A stretch of DNA of 64,000 bases from Streptomyces sp. NBC_01231 (GCA_035999765.1 CP108521.1:2790001-2854000); one strand, 5' to 3'. Positions 43,667 to 54,039 are shown, counted from the stretch's first letter. Notes: a model not told the origin generated them from the sequence alone. Made by a program: numbers and translations.

Positions 43667-45451
43667 ATGGCGGTTTCCGTAACCCTTCCGGCGCTCGGCG
43701 AGAGCGTCACCGAGGGCACCGTCACCCGCTGGCTGAAGGCCGAGGGTGAGCGCGTAGAGGCCGACGAGCCGTTGCTCGAGGTCTCGACCGACAAGGTCGA
43801 CACCGAGATCCCGTCGCCCGCCGCCGGTGTCCTGGCGTCCATCAAGGTCGCCGAGGACGAGACGGTCGAGGTCGGCGCCGAGCTGGCCGTCATCGACGAC
43901 GGCACCGGCGCACCGGCTGCCGCCCCGGCCCCCGCGGCCGAGGAGGTCGCCGCTCCGGCTCCCGAGCCCGAGCCGGCCGCCCAGCCGTCCACCGAGCAGG
44001 CCGCCCCGGCGCCCGCTCCCACCGCGGAGACCGCTTCCGGCGGCGGCAGCGCCGAGGGCACGGACGTCGTCCTGCCCGCGCTCGGCGAGTCCGTCACCGA
44101 GGGCACCGTCACCCGGTGGCTGAAGGAGGTCGGCGACTCCGTCGAGGCCGACGAGCCGCTGCTCGAGGTCTCCACGGACAAGGTCGACACCGAGATCCCG
44201 GCGCCCACCTCCGGTGTGCTGCTGGAGATCACGGTCGCCGAGGACGAGACGGCCGAGGTCGGTGCCAAGCTGGCCGTCATCGGCGCCCCGGGCGCGGCTC
44301 CGGCCGCCGCTCCGGCCCCCGCCGCCCCGGCTCCGGCACCGGCTGCCGAGGCCCCTGCTCCGGCTCCCGCCCCGGCCGCCCCCGCGGCCCCGGCGCCGGC
44401 CCCGCAGGCGCCCACGGCTCCGGCCCCGCAGCAGCAGACCACCCCGGCTCCCGAGCCGGTCCCGGCCGCTCCCGCGCCTGCCGCAGCTCCGGCTCCGGCC
44501 GCCACCTCCGGTGACGACGGCGCCTACGTGACCCCGCTGGTGCGCAAGCTCGCCGCCGAGAACGGCGTCGACCTGGCCACCGTCAAGGGCACCGGCGTCG
44601 GCGGCCGGATCCGCAAGCAGGACGTCACCGCCGCCGCCGAGGCCGCGAAGGCCGCCGCAGCCGCTCCGGCTCCGGCTCCGGCCGCCGCTGCCCCGGCCGC
44701 CAAGAAGGCGCCGACCCTGGAGGCCTCTCCCCTCCGCGGCCAGACCGTCAAGATGCCGCGCATCCGCAAGGTCATCGGCGACAACATGGTCAAGGCGCTG
44801 CACGAGCAGGCGCAGCTGTCCTCGGTCGTCGAGGTCGACGTCACGCGTCTGATGAAGCTGCGCGGCCGGGCGAAGGACTCGTTCGCGGCCCGTGAGGGCG
44901 TCAAGCTCTCCCCGATGCCGTTCTTCGTCAAGGCGGCGGCCCAGGCACTGAAGGCGCACGCTCCGATCAACGCCAGGATCAACGAGGCCGACGGGACCAT
45001 CACCTACTTCGACACCGAGAGCATCGGTATCGCGGTGGACTCCGAGAAGGGCCTGATGACCCCGGTCATCAAGCACGCCGGTGACCTCAACATCGCCGGT
45101 ATCGCCAAGGCCACGGCGGAGCTCGCGGGCAAGGTCCGCGCCAACAAGATCACTCCGGACGAGCTGTCCGGCGCGACCTTCACCATCTCCAACACCGGTT
45201 CGCGCGGTGCGCTCTTCGACACGATCATCGTGCCGCCGGGCCAGGTCGCGATCCTCGGTATCGGTGCCACGGTCAAGCGTCCGGCCGTCATCGAGACGGA
45301 GGAGGGCACGGTCATCGGCGTCCGCGACATGACCTACCTGACCCTCTCCTACGACCACCGTCTGGTGGACGGCGCCGACGCGGCCCGTTACCTGACCGCG
45401 GTCAAGGCGATCCTGGAGGCGGGCGAGTTCGAGGTCGAGCTCGGCCTGTAG
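43667..45451 (+). CDS. sucB: 2-oxoacid dehydrogenase E2 dihydrolipoyl acyltransferase with two lipoyl domains
   Basis: A 594-residue core enzyme. Two lipoyl domains have the lipoylated lysines in [11 protein letters not shown] at Lys43 and Lys172. Ala/Pro-rich flexible linkers (about 82-128 and 205-283) separate them. A peripheral E3-binding domain ([26 protein letters not shown]) follows near 287-320. The catalytic domain ends in [16 protein letters not shown], with the His-Asp pair. In actinobacteria this protein serves pyruvate dehydrogenase with AceE, although the symbol sucB is customary. AAGGAG lies 11 bases before the ATG. lipA and lipB in this window modify it. Confidence 0.95.
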   Translation: MAVSVTLPALGESVTEGTVTRWLKAEGERVEADEPLLEVSTDKVDTEIPSPAAGVLASIKVAEDETVEVGAELAVIDDGTGAPAAAPAPAAEEVAAPAPEPEPAAQPSTEQAAPAPAPTAETASGGGSAEGTDVVLPALGESVTEGTVTRWLKEVGDSVEADEPLLEVSTDKVDTEIPAPTSGVLLEITVAEDETAEVGAKLAVIGAPGAAPAAAPAPAAPAPAPAAEAPAPAPAPAAPAAPAPAPQAPTAPAPQQQTTPAPEPVPAAPAPAAAPAPAATSGDDGAYVTPLVRKLAAENGVDLATVKGTGVGGRIRKQDVTAAAEAAKAAAAAPAPAPAAAAPAAKKAPTLEASPLRGQTVKMPRIRKVIGDNMVKALHEQAQLSSVVEVDVTRLMKLRGRAKDSFAAREGVKLSPMPFFVKAAAQALKAHAPINARINEADGTITYFDTESIGIAVDSEKGLMTPVIKHAGDLNIAGIAKATAELAGKVRANKITPDELSGATFTISNTGSRGALFDTIIVPPGQVAILGIGATVKRPAVIETEEGTVIGVRDMTYLTLSYDHRLVDGADAARYLTAVKAILEAGEFEVELGL

Positions 45452-45471
45452 CCCCCCAGCGGCAGCTGTAC

Positions 45472-45506
45472 GGTGCCCCCGCCCGGAGTTTCCGGGCGGG
45501 GGCACC
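45472..45506. terminator. Terminator after sucB
   Basis: A 15-bp stem GGTGCCCCCGCCCGG / CCGGGCGGGGGCACC with AGTTT in the loop, 20 bp beyond the sucB stop. Confidence 0.93.
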
Positions 45507-45670
45507 GCTTTTCCCGTCTCGGCCGCAGACTCCCGGCTGAGGGCGTGTAAGCCTCGTCTCACCTGCGCGAAAGCGCCCCCGTGCGACCCTCCCGGACGTG
45601 TACTCGGCCGTATTGTCTAAACGTCAAACGCGCCAGGGGCCGAGGGGCGGCCCCTCCCTAAGGAGCTCTC

Positions 45671-46294
45671 ATGACCGCGCCCGTCGTCCACTCGCTGCGC
45701 GAACAGATCCGCGAGCACATCGTGGAGGGGATCGTCAGCGGCCGCTGGCAGCCGGGCGAGCGGATCGTGGAGCGGCGGATCGCGACCGAGCTGGAGGTCA
45801 GCCAGACACCGGTGCGGGAGGCGCTGCGTGAGCTGGAGTCGCTGCGGCTGATCGAGTCCGCGCCGAACAAGGGCGTGCGGGTGCGCAACCTGACGGCGGC
45901 GGACCTCGAGGAGAGCTACCCGGTCCGGGCCGGTCTGGAGGCGATCGCGGCGGAGCTGGCGGCGGTGCGGCTGGCGGAGGACTGCTCGGCGCTGGAGCCC
46001 CATGTCTCCGCCCTGTACGACGCCGACCGGGAGGCCGACGGCACGGCCCAGGTGCGGCACACGGTGGGTTTCCACCGGGAGCTGGTCCGCGCGGCCGGCA
46101 ACTCGGTTCTGCTGCACACCTGGGAGGGCCTGGGCATCGAGGTGTTCACGGCCCTGTCGATCCGCTGGCTGGGGACGGTGCAGCAGTCGTACGCGGAGGA
46201 GCACGAGGAACTGGTGCAGGCGTTCCGGAGGCGGGACCCGAGGATCGCGGAGCTGGTGAAGGCGCACGTGCTGGGATGCGCGCCGCGGGCCTGA
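45671..46294 (+). CDS. GntR-family transcriptional regulator (FCD type)
   Basis: A 207-residue regulator. The winged helix is at residues 10-75 (IVSGRWQPGERIVERRIATELEVSQTPVREALRELESLRLI, recognised by TPVREALREL). The all-helical FCD effector domain follows: metal-binding residues Asp and His are in ETYDADREADG-like and HTVGFHRELVRAAGN. FCD regulators bind small acids such as pyruvate or lactate. It lies between sucB and aceE and may control aceE through the palindrome at 46417. GGAGCTCTC precedes the ATG. The effector is unknown. Confidence 0.93.
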   Translation: MTAPVVHSLREQIREHIVEGIVSGRWQPGERIVERRIATELEVSQTPVREALRELESLRLIESAPNKGVRVRNLTAADLEESYPVRAGLEAIAAELAAVRLAEDCSALEPHVSALYDADREADGTAQVRHTVGFHRELVRAAGNSVLLHTWEGLGIEVFTALSIRWLGTVQQSYAEEHEELVQAFRRRDPRIAELVKAHVLGCAPRA

Positions 46295-46416
46295 AGCAGC
46301 CGAGCACACCCCTGCTCACCTGCGAAAAGTCTCACCTGACCCGGCACGGCGTGCCTGGTCGAAAGGCACCCCGTGCCTACTTTCTCGTTATCAAGAAGTT
46401 TTACCCCGCAACCCTT

Positions 46417-46433
46417 TGATCGATCATCGATCA
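46417..46433. promoter_or_regulatory. Palindrome TGATCGAT-C-ATCGATCA upstream of aceE
   Basis: A perfect 17-bp palindrome with a single central base lies 148 bp upstream of the aceE ATG and 123 bp downstream of the GntR gene. It is a likely operator for a dimeric regulator, the adjacent GntR protein being the first candidate. Confidence 0.65.
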
Positions 46434-46580
46434 GGGAGTTAAGGTCACCGACGGGCCGCGCGGCGCAAGCCGCAAGGTGTCACAGCACCGAGGCCCTCGC
46501 CCTGTCCTGCCAAAGACCAAGGGCAACCCCGAACCCTTACCGATGAGGGAACCCCCCTTTCGACGGAGGAAGGCGGCGAC

Positions 46581-49286
46581 ATGACCGACCCCCACGCCAT
46601 CCAGCCGAGCGCGCTCGACCAGCTCCCGGACCGGGACCCGGAGGAGACCGCCGAATGGCAGGCCTCCCTGGACGCCGTCACCAAGGCGGCCGGGCCGCAC
46701 CGTGCCGCGTACCTGATGCGGCGCACGCTGGAGCGTGCCGAGGGCAACGGCATCGCGCTGCCCAAGCTGCTCGAGACGGACTACGTCAACACCATCCCCA
46801 CCGCCGGCGAGCCGTCCGTGCCCGGTGACGAGGAGATGGAGCGGAAGATCACCGCGTGGAACCGCTGGAACGCGGCCGCGATGGTCACCCGGGGCGCGAA
46901 ACACGGAGTCGGCGGCCACATCGCCACCTTCGCCTCCGCGGCCTGGCTCTACGAGACCGGCTTCAACCACTTCTTCAAGGGCAAGGAATCCCAGGAATCT
47001 CCTGGGTCCGGCGACCAGCTCTACATCCAGGGCCACGCCTCCCCCGGCATCTACGCCCGCGCCTTCCTCGACGGCCGGCTGGACGAGTCGCACCTCGACA
47101 ACTTCCGCCAGGAGGCGGGCGGCAACGGCCTCCCGTCGTACCCGCACCCGCGCCGGCTGCCCTGGCTGTGGGAGTTCCCGACGGTGTCGATGGGCCTCGG
47201 CCCGCTGTCGGCCATCTACCAGGCGCGCTTCAACCGCTACCTCACCAACCGCGCCGTCAAGGACGTCTCCGTGTCCCACGTGTGGGCGTTCCTCGGTGAC
47301 GGCGAGATGGACGAGCCCGAGTCGACGGCGGCCCTCGCACTCGCCGCCCGCGAGGAGCTCGACAACCTCACCTTCGTCATCAACTGCAACCTGCAGCGCC
47401 TCGACGGCCCGGTCCGCGCGAACTTCAAGATCGTGCAGGAGCTGGAGGCCCAGTTCCGCGGCGCCGGCTGGAACGTCGTCAAGACGCTGTGGGGCACGGC
47501 CTGGGACGAGCTGTTCCAGCTCGACACCACCGGCGCGCTCGTACGCCGCCTGCGCGAGGTACCCGACGCCCAGGTGCAGACGTACCAGACCCGCGACGTC
47601 GCCTACATCCGCGAGGACTTCTTCGGCTCGGACCCGGCGCTCGTCGAGATGGCGAAGCTGCTGAGCGACGACAAGATCCTGGAGTGTTTCCACCTCTCCC
47701 GCGGCGGCCACGAGGCCCGCAAGGTGTACGCGGCCTACAAGGCGGCCGTGGAGTTCAAGGGCGCCCCGACGGTCATCCTGGCCCAGACGGTCAAGGGCCA
47801 CACCCTCGGCGAGGGCTTCGCGTCGAAGAACGCCAACCACCAGATGAAGAAGCTCTCGGTGGACGAGTTCAAGTCGATGCGGGACCTGCTCGAACTGCCC
47901 ATCTCGGACAGCCAGTTCGTCGACGGCGTGGTGCCCTACGGCCACCCGGGCGCCGACTCCCCCGAGGTCCGCTACCTTCAGGAGCGCCGCGCGGCCCTCG
48001 GCGGCCCGGCCCCGGCCCGCCGCGTCCACCCGGTCGCCCCGCTGCCCGCCCCGGCGGACAAGGCCTTCGCCTCCTTCGACAAGGGCTCGGGCTCGCAGAA
48101 CGTGGCGACCACGATGGCCTTCGTCCGGCTCGTCAAGGACCTGGTCCGCGACAAGGAGACGGGCAAGCGCTGGGTGCCGATCGTCCCCGACGAGGCGCGC
48201 ACCTTCGGCATGGAGTCGCTGTTCCCGTCGCTCGGCATCTACTCGCCCAAGGGCCAGACGTACGAGCCGGTCGACCGCGACCAGCTGATGTACTACAAGG
48301 AGGCCAAGAACGGCCAGATCCTCAACGAGGGGATCACCGAGGCCGGTTCGATGGCCGACTTCATCGCCGCTTCGACGTCGTACGCGACGCACGGCGAGAC
48401 GATGATCCCGTTCTACATCTTCTACTCGATGTTCGGCTGGCAGCGCACGGCCGACCAGATGTGGCAGCTCGGCGACCAGCTCGGCCGCGGCTTCCTGGTC
48501 GGCGCCACGGCCGGCCGGACCACCCTGACCGGTGAGGGCCTCCAGCACGCCGACGGGCACTCCCCCGTCATCGCGGCGACCAACCCCGCCGCCCTGTCGT
48601 ACGACCCGGCGTTCGCCTACGAGATCGCGGCGATCGTGAAGGAGGGCCTGCGCCGGATGTACGGCGAGGCGGCCCCGGGCGAGGACCAGAACGTCTTCTA
48701 CTACCTGACCGTGTACAACGAGCCGATGCCGCAGCCGGCCAAGCCGTCCGGTGTCGACGAGGGCATCGTCAAGGGCCTGTACCGCTTCAACACCGCGGAG
48801 TCGGCCGGACTGTCCCCCGTGGCCAACGCCCCGCGGATCCAGCTGCTCGGTTCCGGTACGGCGATCCACTGGGTCCTCAAGGCGCAGCGGCTGCTCGCCG
48901 AGGAGTGGGGCGTGGCCGCCGACGTGTGGTCCGCGACCTCCTGGACCGAGCTGCGCCGGGACGCGCTGGAGGCCGACGCGGACCTCCTGCGCGGCGAGGA
49001 GCGGATCCCGTACGTCCGTCGGGCGCTCCAGGGTGCCGAGGGCCCTGTACTCGCCGTCTCCGACTACATGCGCCAGGTCCCGGACCAGATCGCGCAGTGG
49101 GTCGAGCAGGACTACTCGTCGCTGGGCGCCGACGGCTTCGGCCTCTCGGACACCCGTGAGGCGGCCCGCCGCCACTTCGGTGTGGACGCCGAGTCGGTCG
49201 TCGTGGCGGCCCTGGCCCAGCTGGCCCGCCGCGGCGAGGTCAAGGCGGCCGCGGTGAAGGAAGCCCGGGAGAAGTACGGCCTGTAG
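46581..49286 (+). CDS. aceE: Pyruvate dehydrogenase E1, homodimeric type
   Basis: A 901-residue thiamine-diphosphate enzyme of the homodimeric AceE type. The ThDP signature is [34 protein letters not shown] (GDG near 235 and N near 265). The transketolase-like core has [18 protein letters not shown] and [13 protein letters not shown]. It decarboxylates pyruvate and passes the acetyl group to the E2 SucB. The length is close to the family's ~890-930. GGAGGAAGG precedes the ATG. A GntR gene and a palindrome lie upstream, so it probably has its own promoter apart from lpdA-sucB. Confidence 0.97.
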   Translation: MTDPHAIQPSALDQLPDRDPEETAEWQASLDAVTKAAGPHRAAYLMRRTLERAEGNGIALPKLLETDYVNTIPTAGEPSVPGDEEMERKITAWNRWNAAAMVTRGAKHGVGGHIATFASAAWLYETGFNHFFKGKESQESPGSGDQLYIQGHASPGIYARAFLDGRLDESHLDNFRQEAGGNGLPSYPHPRRLPWLWEFPTVSMGLGPLSAIYQARFNRYLTNRAVKDVSVSHVWAFLGDGEMDEPESTAALALAAREELDNLTFVINCNLQRLDGPVRANFKIVQELEAQFRGAGWNVVKTLWGTAWDELFQLDTTGALVRRLREVPDAQVQTYQTRDVAYIREDFFGSDPALVEMAKLLSDDKILECFHLSRGGHEARKVYAAYKAAVEFKGAPTVILAQTVKGHTLGEGFASKNANHQMKKLSVDEFKSMRDLLELPISDSQFVDGVVPYGHPGADSPEVRYLQERRAALGGPAPARRVHPVAPLPAPADKAFASFDKGSGSQNVATTMAFVRLVKDLVRDKETGKRWVPIVPDEARTFGMESLFPSLGIYSPKGQTYEPVDRDQLMYYKEAKNGQILNEGITEAGSMADFIAASTSYATHGETMIPFYIFYSMFGWQRTADQMWQLGDQLGRGFLVGATAGRTTLTGEGLQHADGHSPVIAATNPAALSYDPAFAYEIAAIVKEGLRRMYGEAAPGEDQNVFYYLTVYNEPMPQPAKPSGVDEGIVKGLYRFNTAESAGLSPVANAPRIQLLGSGTAIHWVLKAQRLLAEEWGVAADVWSATSWTELRRDALEADADLLRGEERIPYVRRALQGAEGPVLAVSDYMRQVPDQIAQWVEQDYSSLGADGFGLSDTREAARRHFGVDAESVVVAALAQLARRGEVKAAAVKEAREKYGL

Positions 49287-49304
49287 GACATCGCTTCCGT
49301 TCGG

Positions 49305-49332
49305 AGGGGCACGGCGTTCTCGCCGTGCCCCT
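49305..49332. terminator. Terminator after aceE
   Basis: AGGGGCACGGC / GCCGTGCCCCT around GTTCTC, 19 bp beyond the aceE stop. Confidence 0.9.
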
Positions 49333-49379
49333 TCGTCGTGGGTGACGTCGGTGTCGGTGGCTCCCGGCATCATGAACGT

Positions 49380-50354
49380 ATGCGTGCCGCCCGTCTCATC
49401 AAAATGGTGTTGCTGCTCCAGTCCCGGCCGTCCATGACCGCCGCCGAGCTGGCACGGGAGCTGGAGGTGTCCGAGCGGACCGTCACGCGCGACGCGCAGG
49501 CGCTGTCGGAGGCGGGGGTGCCGGTGTACGCGGACCGGGGGCGGGCGGGGGGCTACCGGCTGATCGGCGGGTACCGCACCCGGCTGACGGGGCTGGCACG
49601 CAGCGAGGCCGAGGCGTTGTTCCTGTCGGGGGTGCCGGGGGCGCTGCGCGAGATGGGCCTGGAGGACGCGGGCTCGGCGGCCCGGCTGAAGGTCTCCGCG
49701 GCCTTGCTCCCGTCGGTGCGGGACGCCTCGCGTACGGCGGCGCAGCGGTTCCATCTGGACGCGCCGAGCTGGTTCAAGGAGCCGAAGACACCCGAGTGGT
49801 TGCCGGTCGTCGCGGACGCGGTGTGGGACGACCGGCGGATCACCGCGCGCTACTGGCGCGGCGAGGGCGAGGTCGTGCGGGAGCTGGAGCCGTACGGGCT
49901 CGTCCTGAAGGCGGGTGTCTGGTACCTGTGCGCCCGGGTGGCCGGGCACGGGTCCTACCGGGTGTACCGGATCGACCGGTTCACGGCGGTGGGGGCGGGC
50001 GTGGAGCGGTTCGCGCGGGACGAGGAGTTCGACCTGCCGGGCTTCTGGGAGGAACGGGCCGAGCAGTTCGCGCGCTCCATCCTGCGCGCCGAGGTCGTCG
50101 TACGGCTGTCCCGGGACGGCTTGCGGGCCCTGCCGTACGCCGTCGACGGCCCGTCCGCCCGGGAGGCCCTGCGGGCCGCCGGTCCCCCGGACGAGTGCGG
50201 GCGGGTGACGGTGACCCTGCCGGTGGAGTCCGAGGAGGTCGCGCACAGCCAGCTCGCGTCACTGGGGCCGGAGGCGGAGGTACTGGCGCCGGAGAGTCTG
50301 CGGGCACGTTTTGCCAAGGACGCGATACGCCTTGCCGCCCTCTATGGGACATAG
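49380..50354 (+). CDS. HTH-WYL transcriptional regulator
   Basis: A 324-residue protein of the DeoR/HTH_11 plus WYL type. The helix-turn-helix is at the N-terminus (MTAAELARELEVSERTVTRDAQALSEAGVPVYADRG). The WYL domain follows near 140-210 (ITARYWRGEGEVVRELEPYGLVLKAGVWYLCARVAG), including the sequence WYL, which binds ligands or nucleic acid ends. A C-terminal WCX-like domain ends the protein. The ATG at 49380 comes with no strong ribosome site. It stands alone, so its target and ligand cannot be told. Confidence 0.9.
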   Translation: MRAARLIKMVLLLQSRPSMTAAELARELEVSERTVTRDAQALSEAGVPVYADRGRAGGYRLIGGYRTRLTGLARSEAEALFLSGVPGALREMGLEDAGSAARLKVSAALLPSVRDASRTAAQRFHLDAPSWFKEPKTPEWLPVVADAVWDDRRITARYWRGEGEVVRELEPYGLVLKAGVWYLCARVAGHGSYRVYRIDRFTAVGAGVERFARDEEFDLPGFWEERAEQFARSILRAEVVVRLSRDGLRALPYAVDGPSAREALRAAGPPDECGRVTVTLPVESEEVAHSQLASLGPEAEVLAPESLRARFAKDAIRLAALYGT

Positions 50355-50427
50355 CGCCGTACGGGACATAACAATCCGTCGCACTCCACGTGCGCCCCAC
50401 CCTTCCAGGGCCGATGCTGGACCCGTG

Positions 50428-50946
50428 ATGGACGAGACGGAGTTCTGGGAGCTGGTGGACGCCACCCGCGAGGCCGCCGACGGCGACCCCGAGGAGCAGG
50501 CGGACCGGCTGGTGGACCGGCTGCTCCAGCTGGATCCGGACATGGTCCTCGACTTCGCCCGTCACTTCGAGGCCCGCTACAACCGCGCGTACACCTGGGA
50601 TCTGTGGGGCGCGGCCTGGGTCCTGCTGGACGGGGCGAGCGACGACGCCTTCGACTTCTTCCGGTGCTGGCTGATCGGCCAGGGCCGCGAGGTCTACGAG
50701 GGGGGCGTGCACGTCCCGGACGCGCTCGCCGACCTCCTGAACGACTTCGACGAGGAGCTCGACGGCGACGGCGAGGAGCTCGGCTACGCCGCGGACGAGG
50801 CCTACGAGCAGCTCACCGGTGCCGTCGCCCCCGACCTGGGCATCCCGCCCGCGCCCTCGGAGCCGGCCGGGACCCCCGTCGACTTCGAGAACGAACGGGC
50901 GCTGGCGGAGCGCTACCCCAAGCTGTGGGAGCGGTTCAGGGACTGA
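50428..50946 (+). CDS. DUF4240 protein
   Basis: A 172-residue acidic protein that begins MDETEFWELVDATREAADGD and includes YTWDLWGAAWVLLDGASDDAFDFFRCWLIGQG, cut here to its key part DAFDFFRCWLIGQG. That is the DUF4240 pattern (also found with WGR/MolR-type proteins) of unknown function. Many Asp and Glu residues suggest an interaction role. A GTG directly before the ATG is an alternative start. It lies 73 bp after the WYL gene on the same strand, so co-transcription is possible. Confidence 0.85.
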   Translation: MDETEFWELVDATREAADGDPEEQADRLVDRLLQLDPDMVLDFARHFEARYNRAYTWDLWGAAWVLLDGASDDAFDFFRCWLIGQGREVYEGGVHVPDALADLLNDFDEELDGDGEELGYAADEAYEQLTGAVAPDLGIPPAPSEPAGTPVDFENERALAERYPKLWERFRD

Positions 50947-50949
50947 GGG

Positions 50950-51159
50950 CTAGGCGGTGGCCCGGCGGCGGGTCGGGTCCGTCGGGATGTACGCCTGCGC
51001 CTGGTCGACTGTCGGGCCGACCCGCACCGCGTGGTGCATCGGCGCCTTGTTGGCCTGGTCGAGGGCGGACGCCGTGACGGCGGCCGGCCCCAGGACGACA
51101 GTCGCGACCGCGCAGACCACCGTCCACACCCGCCTGTTGCCGCTCATGCTGCTGTTCAT
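50950..51159 (-). CDS. Small secreted hypothetical protein
   Basis: A 69-residue protein with a signal peptide (MNSSMSGNRRVWTVVCAVATVVLG, cut at about ASA) and a mature part of some 35 residues with several Ala, Thr and Pro. No Cys in the mature part. The ATG at 51159 has GGAGG 8 bases upstream, which supports a true gene. It ends 4 bp from the convergent DUF4240 gene stop, and lies downstream of the PGRP amidase gene on the same strand. Function unknown. Confidence 0.7.
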   Translation of the reverse strand: MNSSMSGNRRVWTVVCAVATVVLGPAAVTASALDQANKAPMHHAVRVGPTVDQAQAYIPTDPTRRRATA

Positions 51160-51260
51160 GATCCCCACCTCCGGTCGGCTTCTGGTGAAGACCGTAGGGA
51201 GCGGATCTCGCAGGACCCTGCGCGCGGGCTGTGCCCCTCCTGTGGATCTCGGCACCTGCC

Positions 51261-52085
51261 TCACGTCCTGCCCTGGAGCCGTGCCGCCAGTTCCCTGATC
51301 GCCGGCAGCCGGGCGTGGAGGGCCGCGCCGGGGCAGGTCGTCCTGTAGGCGTCGTCGTGGCCCGCCAGGGCGTGCAGCAGGGCGGGGGTGCCGGACGGGT
51401 ACCGGCTGAGGCTGTTGCTGGAGACCAGGCGGACCTTCGCGCGGGGGTCGATATCGGCCAGGCCCAGCTTCCAGGCGGCCAGCGCGGCGATCGAGTCGGT
51501 CATCGCCTTCGGCACCGGAACACCGGCGGTGAACGTGCCGAGGGCGGCGATGCCCGTGGTGCGGTGGTTGAAGCCCTGGGTGTGGGCGCCGGTCACCGGC
51601 CGGCCGGGGCCGCCCGCGCGGCCCTCGTAGATGGTGCCGCAGCGGTCGACGAGGAAGTTGTAGCCGATGTCGTCCCAGTCCCGGGCGTCGGTCTGGCCCG
51701 CGTACAGGTAGCGGATGATGCGGGGCGTCTCGGCGCAGTCGTAGCTGTTGGGCGAGTCGGTGTGGTGGATGAAGACGGCGACGGCCTTGTCGTCGTAGCG
51801 CGGCGGCGGCTGGGGGCGGCGGGTGTCGTCGTCCAGCCAGGCCGCGCGGGGCCTGATGGGCGGCCTGGTCGCGAAGTGCGGGGCGGCGGCCCGGAGGGTG
51901 ACGGCGGTCTGCCGGGCGGCGTGGGCCTCGGCCGCGTGCTCGACGCCCCTCGCGCACAGCACCAGCGCGCCGGCCGCGGCCAGGCCGGGCAGGCAGCCCA
52001 GCAGCACGAGTGCGGCGCCCGGTATCCGGCCCGTGCGTCGTCTCCGTGCCCGCCGCTGTCGCCGCGGTCCTCGCGAGACACACAT
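51261..52085 (-). CDS. Peptidoglycan recognition protein / N-acetylmuramoyl-L-alanine amidase
   Basis: A 274-residue membrane-anchored amidase_2 / PGRP. A basic Arg-rich N-terminus precedes one helix (IPGAALVLLGCLPGLAAAGALVLCA). The catalytic domain has zinc ligands in FIHHTDSPNSYDC (His), GAHTQGFNHRTTGIA (His) and TTCPGAALHARLP (Cys); DIGYNFLVDRCGTIYEGRAGG is typical. It cleaves the bond between muramic acid and the stem peptide. The ATG at 52085 is chosen because the upstream frame is Pro/Gly-rich. The next gene is the small secreted peptide. Confidence 0.92.
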   Translation of the reverse strand: MCVSRGPRRQRRARRRRTGRIPGAALVLLGCLPGLAAAGALVLCARGVEHAAEAHAARQTAVTLRAAAPHFATRPPIRPRAAWLDDDTRRPQPPPRYDDKAVAVFIHHTDSPNSYDCAETPRIIRYLYAGQTDARDWDDIGYNFLVDRCGTIYEGRAGGPGRPVTGAHTQGFNHRTTGIAALGTFTAGVPVPKAMTDSIAALAAWKLGLADIDPRAKVRLVSSNSLSRYPSGTPALLHALAGHDDAYRTTCPGAALHARLPAIRELAARLQGRT

Positions 52086-52289
52086 GCTCCCACTGTCGGC
52101 GGGATCCGGTGCGCCCGCGATGTGTGCTGTGCCACCCGGTGGAACCATCGTCCGGGTCCGCGACGTTTTTCCAGGTGCACGCACGCGTGGCCGGTTCCGG
52201 TGGCCACGCGCGCGCGTGACTGATCACTGGGCCCGTCCCGCGCGTACTAGGAGAGACGCCCTCTGAGGGTCCGACAGAAAGGCGGCTCC

Positions 52290-53474
52290 GTGGACCTGCT
52301 CGACATCCTGCTGTTGCTGGTGATCTTCGCCTACGCGGCGTCCGGCTACCGGCGCGGACTGGTGGCCGGCTGCGTCTCGTTCGCCGGTTTCGTGGGCGGC
52401 GCGGTCATCGGCGTGTGGGTGCTGCCGTGGATGATGGACCTGGCCACACCGGGGACGACCGCGGCGACGGTGACCGCGGTGCTGACGGTGCTGGTCCCGG
52501 CGGTGGTGGGGCACGAGCTCGCGGGGCGGCTGGCGCTGAAGCTGCGCCGGGAGCTGGACCGGGGAGCGCTCAGGGCGGCCGACGGGGTCGGCGGGGCCGC
52601 GGCCAACTCGGTGGCGGTGCTGATCGTGGCGTGGGTGGTCGCGAGTGTGCTCGGCGCGTCCTCGTCCCCGCTGGTCACGACCGCGATCCGGGACTCCGCG
52701 CTGCTGGGCGCCGTCCAGGACACCATGCCGGACACGACTCCCGCCTGGTTCTCGCGGGCCACGTCCGCGCTCACCCAGGCGGGCTTCCCGCAGGTCTTCA
52801 ACCCGTTCGAGAACGAGTCGACGGCCGAGGTCGCCAAGCCGACCGGCGACAGCGTCACGGCGAGCGCGACGAACGCCGCCAAGCGGAGCACCGTGAAGAT
52901 CGAGGGCGTCGCGGGCACCCAGGGCCGCGAGGGCAGCGGCTTCGTGTACGCCCCGCAGCATGTGATGACCAACGCGCACGTGGTGGCCGGCATCGACAGT
53001 CCGAGCGTCCGGATCGGGGGTGTGGGGCGGACCTACGAGTCACGGGTGGTGCTCTTCGACCCGAACAGGGACGTGGCGGTGCTGTACGTGCCCGAGCTGA
53101 GCGCCCCGGTGCTGAAGTTCGACGGCAACGCCACGCGCGGCGACTCGGCGGTGGTCGCCGGCTATCCGCAGGACGGCGACCTGAACCTTCAGGCGGCGAC
53201 CGTGGCGAACCGGGTGCGGGCGACCGGCCAGAACATCTACAGCGACGCGACCGTCACCCGCGAGATCTACTCGATCCGCTCCACCGTCCGCCCCGGCAAC
53301 TCCGGCGGCCCGCTGCTGACCACCGGCGGCCAGGTGTTCGGCGTCGTCTTCGCCCGCTCCACCTCGGACGACGAGACGGGGTACGTGCTCACGGTGGCCG
53401 AGGTCGCCGCCGACGCGGAGCGCGCGGCGGACGCGACGGCGCCGGTGGACACGGGCGACCTGGTCACGTCCTGA
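52290..53474 (+). CDS. MarP-like membrane serine protease
   Basis: A 394-residue protein. Four CvpA-like helices (1-120; LLDILLLLVIFAYAASGYRRG at the start) precede an extracytoplasmic trypsin-like domain. The triad is His in VMTNAHVVAG, Asp in DPNRDVAVLYV and Ser in RPGNSGGPLL. In M. tuberculosis, MarP (Rv3671c) has this layout and protects cells against acid stress by activating a peptidoglycan hydrolase. A PGRP amidase gene lies just upstream (divergent), a possible substrate by analogy. The GTG at 52290 has GAAAGG 6-10 bases upstream. Confidence 0.92.
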   Translation: MDLLDILLLLVIFAYAASGYRRGLVAGCVSFAGFVGGAVIGVWVLPWMMDLATPGTTAATVTAVLTVLVPAVVGHELAGRLALKLRRELDRGALRAADGVGGAAANSVAVLIVAWVVASVLGASSSPLVTTAIRDSALLGAVQDTMPDTTPAWFSRATSALTQAGFPQVFNPFENESTAEVAKPTGDSVTASATNAAKRSTVKIEGVAGTQGREGSGFVYAPQHVMTNAHVVAGIDSPSVRIGGVGRTYESRVVLFDPNRDVAVLYVPELSAPVLKFDGNATRGDSAVVAGYPQDGDLNLQAATVANRVRATGQNIYSDATVTREIYSIRSTVRPGNSGGPLLTTGGQVFGVVFARSTSDDETGYVLTVAEVAADAERAADATAPVDTGDLVTS

Positions 53475-53541
53475 GGGCTCCGGATCCGTGGGGCGTCGCG
53501 CCGGGCACCCCGACGCCGTACGAGCGCCACCACCGAGCAGG

Positions 53542-54039
53542 TCAGAGCGTGCGGCCCATGAGCACGTCGTCGACGTAGGCGCCCTCCAGCAGGAACTCCT
53601 CGGGCAGGATCCCCTCCACCACGAAGCCCTCGGACTCGTACAGCTTGCGGGCGGGGGCGTTGTGCCCCAGCACGCGCAGGGTGAGCCGGCGCGCCCCCTG
53701 CCCCCGGGCCTCCTCCTGCGCGGCCCGCAGCAGAGCCCGGCCGACCCCCGCGCCGCGCGCCACGTCGGACACGACGAGCCCCTGGATCTGGCGGACGTGG
53801 GCGTTGCAGGCCAGGGAGGTCGGGTATGCCAGCCGGATGTAGCCGACGAGGGTCCCGGCCAGTTCGGCGACGAGGTGGTCCCGCGGCCCGAACCGCTCGT
53901 TGTAGAAGGGGTCGTACGGCGGCCGGGGCCGCGGCTGGACGGAGTGCAGCGGGGACCAGGCCTCGCTGTCGAGGCGGCCCAGCGTCTCCTCGTCGTCGAG
54001 GGCGGCGCGGCGTATGCGGGGTGTGTGGGGTACCGGCAT
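53542..54039 (-). CDS. GNAT-family N-acetyltransferase
   Basis: A 165-residue GNAT protein. The acetyl-CoA loop is VSDVARGAGVGRALLRAAQEEA (RGxGxG/A), strand 4 is HVRQIQGLVV, and the C-terminal NAPARKLYESEGFVVEGIL is typical. Target is unknown; it resembles RimI-like small-molecule or protein acetyltransferases. The ATG at 54039 follows AGGGTG; a GTG three codons upstream is an option. It converges with the MarP-like gene. Confidence 0.88.
   Translation of the reverse strand: MPVPHTPRIRRAALDDEETLGRLDSEAWSPLHSVQPRPRPPYDPFYNERFGPRDHLVAELAGTLVGYIRLAYPTSLACNAHVRQIQGLVVSDVARGAGVGRALLRAAQEEARGQGARRLTLRVLGHNAPARKLYESEGFVVEGILPEEFLLEGAYVDDVLMGRTL

Noticed and set aside
46431..50246. Minus-strand open frame of 1271 codons opposite aceE and the WYL gene
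   Set aside because: It has the composition of an antisense shadow (Gly, Arg, Val, Leu, Asp, His) and no domain; the plus strand has complete, known genes.
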